Notes: generated by a model from the letters alone, not told the origin. 34,388 bases of DNA from an uncultured Pirellulaceae bacterium (GCA_938010615.1 CALLUY010000046.1:1-34388), one strand, 5' to 3'. Positions 8,844 to 19,346 are shown, counted from the stretch's first letter. Translations and numbers: made by a program.

Positions 8844-10274
8844 ATGCCTAAAGACTTTCTCAAGGGAGCTGCCGACGAATACGATGTGGTCGTGATCGGA
8901 AGCGGTCTCGGCGGACTCACCGCCGCCAACATTCTTGCTCGCGATGGCATGAAAGTCCTGTTGCTGGAACAGCACTACAAGCTTGGCGGTTTAGCGACTT
9001 GGTTCAAACGGCCCGGCGGCCATATCTTCGACATCTCGCTGCACGGATTTCCCTACGGCATGGTGAAGAGCTGTCGTCGGTATTGGTCCAAAGAAATCGC
9101 GGATTCGATCGTGCAACTGGAAGGTGTTCGCTTCGACAATCCAATGTTCTCGCTGACGACAACGTTCGATCGAAAAGACTTCACGAATCTTTTGACTTCT
9201 CAGTTCGACATCAAGCAAGAAGCGGTCGACCGTTTCTTTGACACTGCTCGTGGCATGAACTTCTACGACGATCAGGATCGAACGACGCGTGACCTATTTG
9301 AAGAATTTTTCCCCGGTCGCGAAGATGTGGTTCGCCTGCTGATGGAGCCAATCGTTTACGCCAACGGTTCAACGCTTGAGGATCCCGCGCTGACTTACGG
9401 AATTGTTTTCTCCAACTTCATGTCCAAAGGCGTGTTCGTATTCCAAGGCGGAACGGACAAGCTGGTCAAAACGATGGAGAAAGAACTTAAATCCAACGGC
9501 TGCGATGTTCGAATCAACTGTGATGTTGAAAAGATCAACGTCAGTGCAGACGCAGTCCAGTCCGTTGTCGTCAACGGTCGTACGATCAAATGCAAAGCCG
9601 TCGTGTCGAACGCGAATCTTCGGTCGACGATCTTCAATATGGTTGGCGAAGAACATTTTGATGGCTCTTTCGTCGACGATGCTAAGGAAGTTCGTCTGAA
9701 CAATTCCAGCACGCAAGTCTACATGGCGATGAATCCGGACGACACGGTCCCGCGCGAGACGGGTGACTTGTTGTTCTCGAGCACGGCAGAGAGATTTGAA
9801 ACGGATCTGCTGTTGAGTCGTGACATTACAAGTCGAACGTTTTCGTTCTACTACCCGGATACTCGTCCAGACAAAAAGGAACGTACCTTGATCGTGTCCA
9901 GCACCAACGCGAATTTTTCGGACTGGAACGACATGAGCAAGGATGACTACGAGGCGAGCAAGAAAGATTTGATCGAAACGACTTTCGACGCGTTAGAGAA
10001 ATACGTCCCGAATTGTCGCGAGCGAATCTCTCACGTCGAAGCTGCGACGCCGATCACGTTTGAGCACTACACGAAGCATATTAGTGGAGCTTCCTTCGGC
10101 ACGAAATTCGAGGGCTTGGCGGTCAGCCGTCAGTTGCCACAACAGATCACTGGCCTCTATCACGCCGGCAGTTGCGGCATCATCATGTCGGGCTGGCTCG
10201 GCACGATCAACTACGGCGTCATCGTGGCGAACGATGTCATCAACCAGATTTCAAGTGCTTCGATGCCGGCTTAG
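8844..10274 (+). CDS. CrtI/retinol-saturase-like FAD-dependent oxidoreductase
   Basis: This 476-residue flavoprotein belongs to the phytoene desaturase/all-trans-retinol 13,14-reductase superfamily. The N-terminal Rossmann FAD site is G-S-G-L-G-G (19-24), followed by a [12 protein letters not shown] segment. The C-terminus carries the FAD-closing signature around [21 protein letters not shown]. The frame is open to 8793, but the ATG at 8844 lies directly before the Rossmann domain and fits the promoter upstream. The substrate cannot be read from sequence: polyene lipids or carotenoid-like chains are typical. It is followed after about 50 bp by FabZ-like and FabI genes, which suggests acyl-chain chemistry rather than ordinary carotenoid synthesis, since no crtB or crtE is present. 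Confidence 0.85.
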   Translation: MPKDFLKGAADEYDVVVIGSGLGGLTAANILARDGMKVLLLEQHYKLGGLATWFKRPGGHIFDISLHGFPYGMVKSCRRYWSKEIADSIVQLEGVRFDNPMFSLTTTFDRKDFTNLLTSQFDIKQEAVDRFFDTARGMNFYDDQDRTTRDLFEEFFPGREDVVRLLMEPIVYANGSTLEDPALTYGIVFSNFMSKGVFVFQGGTDKLVKTMEKELKSNGCDVRINCDVEKINVSADAVQSVVVNGRTIKCKAVVSNANLRSTIFNMVGEEHFDGSFVDDAKEVRLNNSSTQVYMAMNPDDTVPRETGDLLFSSTAERFETDLLLSRDITSRTFSFYYPDTRPDKKERTLIVSSTNANFSDWNDMSKDDYEASKKDLIETTFDALEKYVPNCRERISHVEAATPITFEHYTKHISGASFGTKFEGLAVSRQLPQQITGLYHAGSCGIIMSGWLGTINYGVIVANDVINQISSASMPA

Positions 10275-10326
10275 TGCTGTCGTATTTTCGATTTCGCATT
10301 CCCGATTCCCAATTCCGCATTCAATC

Positions 10327-10752
10327 ATGTCTCTCGACGCTATTCATGCTGCAATTCCGCACCGTGCTCCGATGCTGCTGGTTGATGAAATCGTCAGCCA
10401 AGAAGAAGATTCCATCGTTTGCCGAAAATCGTTTCACGCAGAAGAATACTTTTTCCAAGGCCACTATCCTGACCAGCCGATTGTGCCTGGTGTGATTCTT
10501 TGCGAAGCCACCGTTCAGTCTGGCGCAATTTTGCTGTCGTCCAAAATGAAACAGCAGTCTGGCGTTCCCGTTTTGACGCGGATGTCGGATGTGAAATTCA
10601 AGAACATGGTCAAGCCCGGCGATTCGATCGAAATGTCGGTCAAGATCGACGAAATTGTATCGACGGCTTATTACCTGACTGGCGTTGCCAAAGTAAACGG
10701 CAAAGTTGCGGCTCGACTTTCTTTCACATGCACCGTCGCGGAAACAGGATAA
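10327..10752 (+). CDS. fabZ: FabZ-type 3-hydroxyacyl-ACP dehydratase
   Basis: This is a 141-residue hotdog-fold protein, the normal length for FabZ. It has the N-terminal [13 protein letters not shown] block and the active-site motif [16 protein letters not shown], giving catalytic His46 and Glu60. It removes water from 3-hydroxyacyl-ACP in the type II fatty acid cycle in the cytoplasm. The frame is open upstream into the oxidoreductase gene, but the ATG at 10327 is where homology to FabZ begins. It lies 52 bp after the CrtI-like gene and 4 bp before fabI, so the three are almost certainly one operon. It could be a paralogue dedicated to a special lipid rather than the housekeeping FabZ. Confidence 0.88.
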   Translation: MSLDAIHAAIPHRAPMLLVDEIVSQEEDSIVCRKSFHAEEYFFQGHYPDQPIVPGVILCEATVQSGAILLSSKMKQQSGVPVLTRMSDVKFKNMVKPGDSIEMSVKIDEIVSTAYYLTGVAKVNGKVAARLSFTCTVAETG

Positions 10753-10756
10753 GCCC

Positions 10757-11566
10757 ATGGACTTCTTGAAGCTTAACGGAAAACCGGTTGTTGTCTTCGG
10801 CGTCGCCAACAAAAAATCAGTCGCTTGGCATATCGGCAAAACGCTAGAAGAACACGGTGCGAAAGTCATCTATGTCGTTCGCAGTGAAGCTCGAAAAGAG
10901 TCAACGGCGAAGCTGCTAAAGGATCGTCCGGTTTACGTTTGCGATGTTGAATTCGAAGACCAAATTGACTTCGTGCGAGACCAAATTGCGAAAGATCATC
11001 CTGGGCCAATTGCCGGATTGGTACACTCGATCGCGTTTGCGGCCTACGACGAAAGTGGCATCAAGCCGTTCCACGAAACGGGAAAGCAACAGTTGCTGCG
11101 AACTTTCGACATTTCGTGCTTCTCATTGATTGCGGTTTGCAATGCGTTCAGGGAAATGCTCGCTCCTGATGCCTCGGTCGTCACGATTTCAATTTCGACG
11201 ACCACGATGGCCAGCGAGAACTATGGATTTATGGCGCCGGTGAAAGCAGCGTTGGACAGCTCGCTGGCTTTTCTGGCAAAGAGTTTTTCAAAGTTCTCTG
11301 AAGTTCGTTTCAATGCGGTGGCTCCCGGATTGCTGAAGACTTCCGCTTCGGCTGGCATTCCCGGTTACGTTGACGCTTACCTGTTCGCAGAGCAAGTTAT
11401 CCCTCGCGGTAAGGCGATTCAAACGCAAGAAGCAGCGGACGCCGCATGTTTTCTGCTCAGTCCACGATCCTCCGGCATCAATGCTCAGCGAATCGTGATC
11501 GATGCTGGAATGGCGATCAACTATTTTGACAACGAGATAATTGCAAAACAAATGAAGCTTGATTGA
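10757..11566 (+). CDS. fabI: enoyl-ACP reductase (FabI)
   Basis: This 269-residue protein is a divergent SDR of the FabI type, catalysing NAD(P)H-dependent reduction of trans-2-enoyl-ACP, the last step of fatty acid elongation. The cofactor loop is [11 protein letters not shown] (14-24). The active site keeps Tyr156 and Lys163 in N-Y-G-F-M-A-P-V-K, the same spacing as E. coli FabI, while the position of E. coli Tyr146 is Ile. The APGLLKTSA loop also matches. An upstream in-frame ATG at 10706 lies inside fabZ. The ATG at 10757, 4 bp after the fabZ stop, is preferred. Confidence 0.9.
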   Translation: MDFLKLNGKPVVVFGVANKKSVAWHIGKTLEEHGAKVIYVVRSEARKESTAKLLKDRPVYVCDVEFEDQIDFVRDQIAKDHPGPIAGLVHSIAFAAYDESGIKPFHETGKQQLLRTFDISCFSLIAVCNAFREMLAPDASVVTISISTTTMASENYGFMAPVKAALDSSLAFLAKSFSKFSEVRFNAVAPGLLKTSASAGIPGYVDAYLFAEQVIPRGKAIQTQEAADAACFLLSPRSSGINAQRIVIDAGMAINYFDNEIIAKQMKLD

Positions 11567-11631
11567 GATCGATGCTACAATGGAAAGCGGAATTGGAAAA
11601 AGATAGCAATAAGTGATGCCCTTCATCGATC

Positions 11632-12495
11632 ATGGGAATACGATTTCTTTGTAGCAGTTGCGAACATCGCCTCAATGTGAAAACAAAGCAGGCTGGCCAA
11701 TTCTGTATTTGTCCAGAATGTGAAGATGAAATTCAGATTCCTCTCGAATCGACCGTCTCGCCAAAGACAAAGCAACGAAAGAAGAAACGCCGCGGTAAGC
11801 CTCGGTCCAACGTTGAAGTCGAGATTACTCCTGTCGTGAATGATCAATTTGATGATCAATTTTCTATTGAACTGGAACGTCCTGAGACGCCGTCTACTGA
11901 AGTTCGTGAAGTCTTCGAAGTTGCGGCTGCCGTTGGCAATTCGTTTGAGCAGGCCTCACAGTCGATCGTAGATCCCGAACGTGTGCCCGCTGCAGAGGAA
12001 GATTCGGAAGCACTTTTGAGTTCCGGTTTGCCGGTTGATGCCGACGCGGTGATGAAGGCGCTAAGCGATTCAAGCGACACCGACGAATCTAAAGACGATG
12101 ATTCTTTTCTGTTGGCAAAACCAGTTGTAAAGATTGAAGAAAATCCTTTGAAGTCGGATCCAAATCTCGTTTGGTATTTGAGGCACAAGCGGCTCGGCGA
12201 AAAAGGGCCACTCAAAGCGACTCAGGTTGAAGCGATGCTCGAATCGGGGCAACTTCGACGAGGCTACATTGTGTGGCGACAGGATTGGAACGACTGGGTT
12301 CCTGTAGAGAAAGTCTTTCCTGAGTTGATTGCAAAGCCAGCCGATTCGACCTACCAAATTCCTGACGAGCTAAATCCGCATTCGGAAGTGAGCCGTAAAC
12401 GGCGCTCTCAGAAACGATTTTGGATGTGTTTTAATGCCGCAGGTTTTCTTATCTTGGTCCTTTTGGTCTACTGGGTGACTCAGTTCGGTTGGTAA
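11632..12495 (+). CDS. zinc-ribbon and GYF_2 domain membrane protein
   Basis: This is a 287-residue protein. An N-terminal zinc ribbon (Cys7, Cys10, Cys27, Cys30) is followed by a basic patch and a long acidic, low-complexity linker (about 60-170). A GYF_2-type domain (about 178-230, from VWYLRHKRLGEKGPL to DWNDWVPV) comes next, then one C-terminal transmembrane segment (about 263-283). The arrangement is common among planctomycete membrane proteins of unknown function. GYF_2 domains are thought to bind peptides. It is followed after 18 bp by a lipoprotein gene, which suggests co-transcription. Confidence 0.82.
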   Translation: MGIRFLCSSCEHRLNVKTKQAGQFCICPECEDEIQIPLESTVSPKTKQRKKKRRGKPRSNVEVEITPVVNDQFDDQFSIELERPETPSTEVREVFEVAAAVGNSFEQASQSIVDPERVPAAEEDSEALLSSGLPVDADAVMKALSDSSDTDESKDDDSFLLAKPVVKIEENPLKSDPNLVWYLRHKRLGEKGPLKATQVEAMLESGQLRRGYIVWRQDWNDWVPVEKVFPELIAKPADSTYQIPDELNPHSEVSRKRRSQKRFWMCFNAAGFLILVLLVYWVTQFGW

Positions 12496-12513
12496 TTTTT
12501 TGCGAGCAAGGCG

Positions 12514-13278
12514 ATGTTTTCTCAGACCAAAATTTCTTTTCTAGTTTTGATTTCTCTTGTTTCAGTGGTCAGCCTCGCTGGGTGCGATGCCAAGAAAGCT
12601 GTAAAGGAGGACACGGCTCAATTGTCAGTTGATGAACCAGAAACTCCTGGCGACGCGGCTGATGATAAGGGTGTTGAAACGACTGAGCCTGAAGTTGAAG
12701 CCGATGCTGCGCCGGCGAAAGAGGCAGCTGACGCTGCAACGAATGATACTGCTGCGCCTGCTGCTGGCGATGGTTTCGAGGTTGCCGTTGCCAAGGGTGG
12801 TGCACTGGTTTTCAAGGCGCCTTCCTCTTGGAAAAAAGTGAAGCCACGTTCTTTCGTCGTTGAGTATGAAATTTCAGTTCCTAAATCCGAAGGTGAAGCT
12901 GACGATGCCGCCGATGGAAGGCTGACCATCATGGGAGCTGGAGGAAACGTTCAGGCCAACATCGATCGCTGGTACGGTCAGTACACACAACCCGACGGCA
13001 GCAAAACAGCAGACAACTCAACGGTGACGGAATCTGAAGTCGCTGGTTGCGATGTGACTTGGGTCGACATTGAAGGCACGCTGATGGATCGTCCCGGCGG
13101 ACCGATGGCTGGCGGCGCAGTCGTTGAACGTGAAAACTACCGAACGCTTGCTTCCATCATCCAAGCAGGCGATCACGGACAATATTTCATCAAGCTCTAT
13201 GGTCCCGTGAAGACCATTAACGACAATGAAGCTGCTTTCAGGTCGTTTGTGCAGAGCTTGGTAATTGCCAAGGATTGA
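12514..13278 (+). CDS. lipoprotein of unknown function
   Basis: This is a 254-residue lipoprotein. The signal sequence ends in the lipobox S-L-A-G-C (Cys24). Residue +2 is Asp, which in E. coli would retain the protein at the inner membrane; whether that rule holds in planctomycetes is unknown. An Ala/Glu/Asp-rich linker (about 28-85) leads to a compact C-terminal domain (about 90-252) starting near FEVAVAKGGALVFKAPSSWK, which resembles the alpha/beta domains found in many planctomycete lipoproteins. No catalytic motif is evident. It lies 18 bp after the GYF protein gene. Confidence 0.78.
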   Translation: MFSQTKISFLVLISLVSVVSLAGCDAKKAVKEDTAQLSVDEPETPGDAADDKGVETTEPEVEADAAPAKEAADAATNDTAAPAAGDGFEVAVAKGGALVFKAPSSWKKVKPRSFVVEYEISVPKSEGEADDAADGRLTIMGAGGNVQANIDRWYGQYTQPDGSKTADNSTVTESEVAGCDVTWVDIEGTLMDRPGGPMAGGAVVERENYRTLASIIQAGDHGQYFIKLYGPVKTINDNEAAFRSFVQSLVIAKD

Positions 13279-13447
13279 AGATTGCTCTGTTGGTGACGTT
13301 CGCAAGGTGTCCGGTATTAGTTTCAACAATGCCAGTCATGAGAATTGATCGGACTTTGAATCAACTCGTTTGGCAGTTAAAATGTGGGATCGCGTGAAAG
13401 CGCTGATTCCCACCTTTCTCTCCACTCTTCCTTCCCGGAATTTGCTC

Positions 13448-16400
13448 ATGAGTCGAAAGTCTTCCAAACGTGAAGCGAGCAAGAAATTGCTGAGCTATCA
13501 AACGCTTGAACCTCGAAAGTTGCTGGCGGGCGACGTCGTGATCTCGGAGTTCGTTGCATCGAATCTTGGGTCTTTTCTTGATACCTACGAAGAGTCGCCG
13601 GACTGGATCGAGCTTTACAATCGCGGCGATACGGCTGTTGATCTTCAGGGCTATCACCTGACTGATGATCCGGCTGACCCAATTGGCTGGACGTTCAATG
13701 CTTCGTCTGTGATTGGTCCCGGTGAGTATCAAGTTGTTTTTGCTTCTTCGCGAAACGAAATCGATCCCGCTGGATATTTTCACACTGACTTTAAGCTTAG
13801 TGCGGGCGGCGAATACATCGCACTCTACGATGCGGACTTAAATTTGCGATCTGAGTTTGGCGCCAACGGCACGGACTATCCAGCCCAAATCACAGATGTC
13901 TCTTTCGGTGTTGGACAGGGAGCGTTGGTCAACGGAGACAGCGTTGCTCAATATTTGATTCCGTCAGACAGCTCCCTTGAATCGACTTGGTTTAACAACA
14001 ACTTCAACGCCAGTGCAAACGGATTTATCGATGGCCGCGCGGCGATTGGTTATGAAAATAGCCCTGGTAGCAATACCAGCTACAGCGATGAAATTGAAAC
14101 CGTGGTCCCATCGGGAACAACCAGCGTCTACTTGCGAAATGAGTTCAATCTTGATGATGCGAGTGCGGTTACGGATCTCGTGTTCAATGCCAAGTTCGAT
14201 GACGGCTTTGGGGTTTGGCTCAACGGTCAGTTTCTGTTTTCTGAAAACGCAGGAAATGGTTTCGCTTGGAATACCACTGCCAGTGGAATTCACAATGACG
14301 CTCAGGCGTTGCAGTATCAATCCTATGCGCTCGACGGAAGTGTCGGTTCGGTTGGGGATTTCCTGAATCTGTTAGTTGACGGGAAAAATACGCTGGCGAT
14401 TCATGCACTCAATGAGTCATCTACAAGTAGTGACTTTTTAATGTCGCCGCAGTTACTCACGAATTCTCCAGTTGGGGCGGCAACGTATCTGGCGACTCCA
14501 ACACCTGAGCAACCGAATTCGGGACCGGCGGTTATTGGGCCTCGAATCGAGAACGTGAGTGACTTTACATCAATTGCTCTCGGTCAACAGACGACCATTA
14601 CGGCGGATATATCCCAATTTGATTTGCCAGTTAATGCCAGTCAGGTTCGTCTGCACCATCGCGTGATGTTCGGCAGCACGCACACCATTGCAATGAACGA
14701 TAACGGCACAGGCGGTGATGCGGTCGCTGGCGACGGCACATTTTCTGCAACCTTTAACACATCTGGCGTGGCAGCCGGCCAAATGGTTCGCTGGTACGTG
14801 ACGGCGGAAGATACCGACGGAAATCAGTCACGTGCTCCACGCTTCTTCGATGCACTTAATTCGGCCGAGTACTTTGGCGCGGTTGTGGTTGATGCTTCGA
14901 TCGATACCGATTTGCCTGTTATTCAATGGTTCATCCAAAATCCTTCTTCGGCCAATACTGATTTTGGATCGCGGGCTTCGATTTTTTACGAAGGCACTTT
15001 CTACGACAACGTCCAAGTCGATATTCATGGCCAGTCGACACGTGGAAGCGAGTTTCCGAAGAAGTCGTATGACTTTGATGCCAACTCCGGCGAGAAATTC
15101 GATATTCCGTTCATCGGCAAATCGAGCGATTTTAATTTGCTGACCAACTACGCAGACCAATCAAAGCTTCGACATCCGTTGGCGTATGAGCTGCTGACCG
15201 AATCCGGAGTTCCGACGTTGCATGGCGCTCCGACGATGGTTTATCGCAATGGAGCGTTTTACGGACTGTACGACGTTGTCGAAGAAGGAGACGAAGAATA
15301 TCTCGATCGTGTGGGGCTCGATACCAACGGTGCACTCTATAAAGTCAACAACAATTTGAGTCACGCGTACACGAACGTCACCAAGAAAACTCGCAACTAT
15401 GAAAATCACGACGATTTTCAAAACGTGATCAATGGAAACGCGCTCAGTGGATCAACGGCGACGACTTGGGATTTTGACAACCTCGACATCGCGGGATTGA
15501 TTAACTACGTCGCAGGCGAAGCCGTTGTTTCTGGTCCGGATTTTGGACACAAGAACATGTACTGGTATCGAGACACCGAAGGCACCGGTTTGTGGACGTC
15601 ATTGCCGTGGGATCAAGACTTGACGTTTGGTCATCAATGGACGGCGTCCGTTTCACCGCCTTATTTTGACAACACGCTCTACACGAATCTGAACCTCGAC
15701 GTGGGGCTCAACAATTTGTTCCAACGCGTGCACAACACGCCGGTGCTGCAAGAAATGTTTTTCCGCCGCGTGAAAACACTTTCGGATCAGTTTTATGGTG
15801 AGCCCGGAACTCCTGTTGCGTCAAGCTACCTCTATCAACGCATGAATGAGATCGAAGCTTTGATCGAGGACGAAGTCGCACTGGACATTGCTGAGTGGGG
15901 CATTCAGGCCAACTTCGCGGCGGCCTATCCGTTCAATCCTGCTCAAGCCGTTGATCAACTGCGAGACGTTTTCATTAACTCGCGCCGGGTGAATGTGAAC
16001 AACCGCAATGGCGTGCCAAACGCCCAAACGGGAACGCCAACGATTCTGTTTGACAATTCCGATTTTGATTCCAGTCCAGCGTCTGGTTTGCAAGCTGAGG
16101 AATACGTTCGGCTCAATAATCCGAACTCCGTTGCTGTTGATGTTTCAGGTTGGACGATCAGTGGTGGAATTTCCCACACGCTCAAAGCTGGCACCGTCAT
16201 CCCGGCCGGTGGAAGTTTGTACCTGGTTGCCGATGTCGTTGCATTTCAAAATCGCAACGTTGGAGTTGGATCGGGGCAGCAGCTTTTCATTCAGGGTAAT
16301 TACAACGGGAATATTTCAAATCTTGGTGAAACGATTGAGCTTCATTCGGATGCCGGAGTCTTCGTCGATGATTTGACGACGCCGAATTCGGGTCTCACCG

Positions 16401-18466
16401 CGAACCAAGACTTTTTTCGGATCTCGGAAGTCAATTACAATCCGTCGACTTCAGTGGCTAACGCGGAATACATCGAGTTTCTCAACACGGGGACGACGAC
16501 GCTTGATCTTGCGGGCGTTACGGTCACAGAAGGACCAAGTGTTCCATTCGTGTTCCCTGCGGGAACGACTCTGGCGGCGGGCGAACGGATTTTGATCGTT
16601 CAGGATCCAGCTGCGTTCGCGGCGGCCTATCCCGGTGTTCCGGCTTCACAGGTCGTTGGAAGTTATACGGGAAAGCTAAGCAACGCTGGCGAGAATATTC
16701 GAGTTGAAGAGCCAGGCGGTGAAAAGATTCTCGAAGTGAATTACGGTGATTCCAATCCTTGGCATTTTGGTACTGACGGTGATGGTCAGACGTTGCAGCT
16801 GGTGGACGAGTTTAACACTTCGTTGTTGGAAGTTGGGAAGAACTACGCTTGGAAGCCTAGTTTCGCATTCAACGGAACGCCAGGTCAGCCGCCGTTGAGC
16901 GTCGGAACCGTTGTCATCAATGAGATTCTTGCCCATACAGACGACCCATTATTGGACAGCGTCGAACTGTTCAATCCGACGGGCCAGTCGGTGTTGATCG
17001 GTGGGCTCTATCTTAGTGATTCCGCCAACAATCTCCTGAAGTATCAGATTCCTGCAGGAACGACTTTGGGCGCTGGCCAGTATATTGTGTTTGATGAAAC
17101 TCACTTCAATCGGAATCCGACTAATCCGGGGCCAAATGACTTCTCATTTAGTTCGTCCAATGGAGATCAAGTTTGGTTGACGGCTGCTGCCGCTGGATTG
17201 CCAAGCGTCGTATTTGCTCAAGCTGACTTCGGTGCAACTTTCAATGGAGAGTCACTCGCACGAGTACCGAATGGAACGGGTCGACTGTTGCCGAGTGCAA
17301 TGACAACGCTCGGAGCAGAGAATTCGACTCCTCGAGTTGGTCCGCTGATCATCAGTGAAGTCAACTATCATCCGGAGGATCCATCTTCCGCTGCGTTGGC
17401 GATTGAGCCAGCGATCACGGCTGGCGATCTCGAGTTTATCGAAATCAAGAATCCAACGGCGCAGTCGATTGCCCTTTCAAATTGGCGTCTTCGTGGAGAA
17501 CTGGATTTCGATTTTGAATCTGGCATGATAACTTCGGGCGATACACTCGTCGTCGTGACATTTGATCCGGTGCTCCCGGAGAATGCGAGTTTGCTTTCCG
17601 CCTTCCGGACTCACTATGGCATCGACAATACGGTGAATCTCGTTGGTGTCGAGACCGGTGACAACCTTGCAAACAGCTTCGGACGTGTCAGCTTGCAACA
17701 GGCAGATGATCCGCCAGCAAACGATCCCGCGACGATTCCTTGGGTATTGGCGGACGAAGTTGTTTACGATGATCTTTCTCCGTGGCCAATCGCAGCCGAT
17801 GGCTCAGGACCTTCGATTAACCGGCTAGAGTCAGGAACCGAGGGAACCCCAGCTTCCAACTGGACGGGCGATGTACCTTCGCCGGGCGAGTATTTTGGAT
17901 CTTCGACTGCTCCAACGCTTGCTGGCTTGACGATCAACGGTGGCGAGAGCCAACGATCTTCAGTAGACAGACTCGTGTTGACGTTCAGCGGTTCGGTGGA
18001 TATCGATCCAGACGCTTTCACTTTGGTTCAACGTAGCGATGGTGATGGAACGCCAACGGGAACCGTACTTTCCTCCAGCTTCAGTTGCGCCATGAATGGT
18101 GACACGATTGTGACGCTGACGTTTGATAGTTTGACTCGCAACGCCGCAGGTTTTCTTGTCGACGGCAACTATGAATTGACAGTCGACGGTTCAAAGGTAC
18201 GACGAACGGGCACAGGTTTGACGCTTGGTGGCGAATTCGTCTACGGTGATAGTGCCGACGAACCGTTCTATTCGCTTTACGGCGACAACAACGGAGATCG
18301 CATTGTGAATATTTTCGATCTGTTGGCTCTGCGACAAACTTATTCCGCGTCGACAGGTGACTCGAACTTCAATCCAGCTTTGGACTTCGGCGCCGACGGA
18401 ACGATCAATGTGTTCGACTTGCTGCAGTTCAGAAACAACTTCGGAGAATCACTGCCGTTTGTTTAG
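13448..18466 (+). CDS. giant secreted protein with lamin-tail domains, CotH kinase-like domain and dockerin
   Basis: This is a 1672-residue exported protein. The N-terminus carries the planctomycete export motif LEPRKLLAGD at about residues 19-28. I see five lamin-tail (LTD) beta-sandwich domains, near 30-110, 880-960, 987-1080, 1154-1230 and 1299-1390. A CotH kinase-like domain (about 490-840) includes the VDIHGQSTRG, FNLLTNYADQSKLRHPLAYEL and LPWDQDLTFGHQW motifs. A chitobiase-C-like segment sits near 380-480. The C-terminus has a dockerin I-type pair of Ca-binding repeats (GDNNGDRIVNIFDLL; GADGTINVFDLL). CotH domains phosphorylate secreted proteins in spore formers; activity here is inferred. 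The frame is open to a TTG at 13370, with another ATG at 13382. The ATG at 13448 places the export motif normally and has GGAA upstream. Confidence 0.9.
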   Translation: MSRKSSKREASKKLLSYQTLEPRKLLAGDVVISEFVASNLGSFLDTYEESPDWIELYNRGDTAVDLQGYHLTDDPADPIGWTFNASSVIGPGEYQVVFASSRNEIDPAGYFHTDFKLSAGGEYIALYDADLNLRSEFGANGTDYPAQITDVSFGVGQGALVNGDSVAQYLIPSDSSLESTWFNNNFNASANGFIDGRAAIGYENSPGSNTSYSDEIETVVPSGTTSVYLRNEFNLDDASAVTDLVFNAKFDDGFGVWLNGQFLFSENAGNGFAWNTTASGIHNDAQALQYQSYALDGSVGSVGDFLNLLVDGKNTLAIHALNESSTSSDFLMSPQLLTNSPVGAATYLATPTPEQPNSGPAVIGPRIENVSDFTSIALGQQTTITADISQFDLPVNASQVRLHHRVMFGSTHTIAMNDNGTGGDAVAGDGTFSATFNTSGVAAGQMVRWYVTAEDTDGNQSRAPRFFDALNSAEYFGAVVVDASIDTDLPVIQWFIQNPSSANTDFGSRASIFYEGTFYDNVQVDIHGQSTRGSEFPKKSYDFDANSGEKFDIPFIGKSSDFNLLTNYADQSKLRHPLAYELLTESGVPTLHGAPTMVYRNGAFYGLYDVVEEGDEEYLDRVGLDTNGALYKVNNNLSHAYTNVTKKTRNYENHDDFQNVINGNALSGSTATTWDFDNLDIAGLINYVAGEAVVSGPDFGHKNMYWYRDTEGTGLWTSLPWDQDLTFGHQWTASVSPPYFDNTLYTNLNLDVGLNNLFQRVHNTPVLQEMFFRRVKTLSDQFYGEPGTPVASSYLYQRMNEIEALIEDEVALDIAEWGIQANFAAAYPFNPAQAVDQLRDVFINSRRVNVNNRNGVPNAQTGTPTILFDNSDFDSSPASGLQAEEYVRLNNPNSVAVDVSGWTISGGISHTLKAGTVIPAGGSLYLVADVVAFQNRNVGVGSGQQLFIQGNYNGNISNLGETIELHSDAGVFVDDLTTPNSGLTANQDFFRISEVNYNPSTSVANAEYIEFLNTGTTTLDLAGVTVTEGPSVPFVFPAGTTLAAGERILIVQDPAAFAAAYPGVPASQVVGSYTGKLSNAGENIRVEEPGGEKILEVNYGDSNPWHFGTDGDGQTLQLVDEFNTSLLEVGKNYAWKPSFAFNGTPGQPPLSVGTVVINEILAHTDDPLLDSVELFNPTGQSVLIGGLYLSDSANNLLKYQIPAGTTLGAGQYIVFDETHFNRNPTNPGPNDFSFSSSNGDQVWLTAAAAGLPSVVFAQADFGATFNGESLARVPNGTGRLLPSAMTTLGAENSTPRVGPLIISEVNYHPEDPSSAALAIEPAITAGDLEFIEIKNPTAQSIALSNWRLRGELDFDFESGMITSGDTLVVVTFDPVLPENASLLSAFRTHYGIDNTVNLVGVETGDNLANSFGRVSLQQADDPPANDPATIPWVLADEVVYDDLSPWPIAADGSGPSINRLESGTEGTPASNWTGDVPSPGEYFGSSTAPTLAGLTINGGESQRSSVDRLVLTFSGSVDIDPDAFTLVQRSDGDGTPTGTVLSSSFSCAMNGDTIVTLTFDSLTRNAAGFLVDGNYELTVDGSKVRRTGTGLTLGGEFVYGDSADEPFYSLYGDNNGDRIVNIFDLLALRQTYSASTGDSNFNPALDFGADGTINVFDLLQFRNNFGESLPFV

Positions 18467-18629
18467 GTTCCGTTCGGAAAAGCTGGGATGTACCTCCGGT
18501 CTGTGCTCTCTTTTTAATGAAGCTTTCGAGTATGATGTCCACGGACAACGAACGGGGTCGCGAAGCGAGTGTTGCTGCGTCCCCAATAACCCTGATTGAA
18601 CCGTTGCTGTTTTCTGTTTTGAGAGTCCA

Positions 18630-19289
18630 TTGACACAACCAAAAATCCAAGCCGTCACGTTTGATATGGACGGCTTGATGTTTAACACAGAAGACCTCTA
18701 CGACATCGTCGGCGAACAACTGCTCAACCGTCGCGGTCAGAGTTTTACGTCAGAGCTGAAAATGGCGATGATGGGTTTGCCGGGTCCGCAGGCGTTCGCC
18801 GTCATGAAAGAATGCTGTGGCCTCGATGATTCGATTGAGGCATTGGCAACTGAATGCGAAGAGATGTTCGTTGATTTGCTTCCAGCAAGAATTGAACTGA
18901 TGCCAGGCTTGGAAACGCTATTGGAACTGCTCGAATCCGCTGACGTGCCCAAAGCGATCGCAACCAGCTCTCATCTAAAGTTTGCGGAGCGAGCATTGGG
19001 GATTTTTGACTTGCAGCCCCGATTCGAGTTTGTGTTGACCTCCGAAAGCGTTGAACGAGGCAAGCCCCATCCTGACGTTTATCTTCTGGCGGCAAGTCGC
19101 CTTGGCGTGCAGCCCGAGAATATGCTGGTGCTCGAGGACAGCGTTCACGGCAGTTCTGCAGCGATTGAGGCTGGTGTGACGACGATCGCAGTCCCATCCC
19201 GCCGTGTCGATTCGACTCAGTTTGGATCGGTTTACGCAATCTGCGACAGGCTGGACGATTCGACGGTCCTCGATTTGATTCGAAACTGA
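18630..19289 (+). CDS. HAD-superfamily phosphatase, beta-phosphoglucomutase-like
   Basis: This 219-residue protein has all HAD motifs: F-D-M-D-G (nucleophile Asp12, Asp14), the Ser motif in AIATSS, the Lys in GKPHPDVY, and the acidic motif VLEDSVHG. A helical cap is inserted after motif I, as in the beta-phosphoglucomutase/phosphatase subgroup. It probably dephosphorylates a sugar or nucleotide phosphate in the cytoplasm. The start is a TTG at 18630 with GAGAG four bases upstream; the next ATG would remove motif I. It stands alone between the giant secreted protein and glmU. Confidence 0.88.
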   Translation: MTQPKIQAVTFDMDGLMFNTEDLYDIVGEQLLNRRGQSFTSELKMAMMGLPGPQAFAVMKECCGLDDSIEALATECEEMFVDLLPARIELMPGLETLLELLESADVPKAIATSSHLKFAERALGIFDLQPRFEFVLTSESVERGKPHPDVYLLAASRLGVQPENMLVLEDSVHGSSAAIEAGVTTIAVPSRRVDSTQFGSVYAICDRLDDSTVLDLIRN

Positions 19290-19346
19290 CTGGTTCGGTT
19301 TATCGAGGCTTGTCATATTTCGTCGGCTAAAGATACTGATGACAAA

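Noticed and set aside
10321..10869. 182-codon - strand frame across fabZ/fabI
   Set aside because: It is antisense to two genes with clear catalytic motifs and shows no domain. It is a shadow frame.
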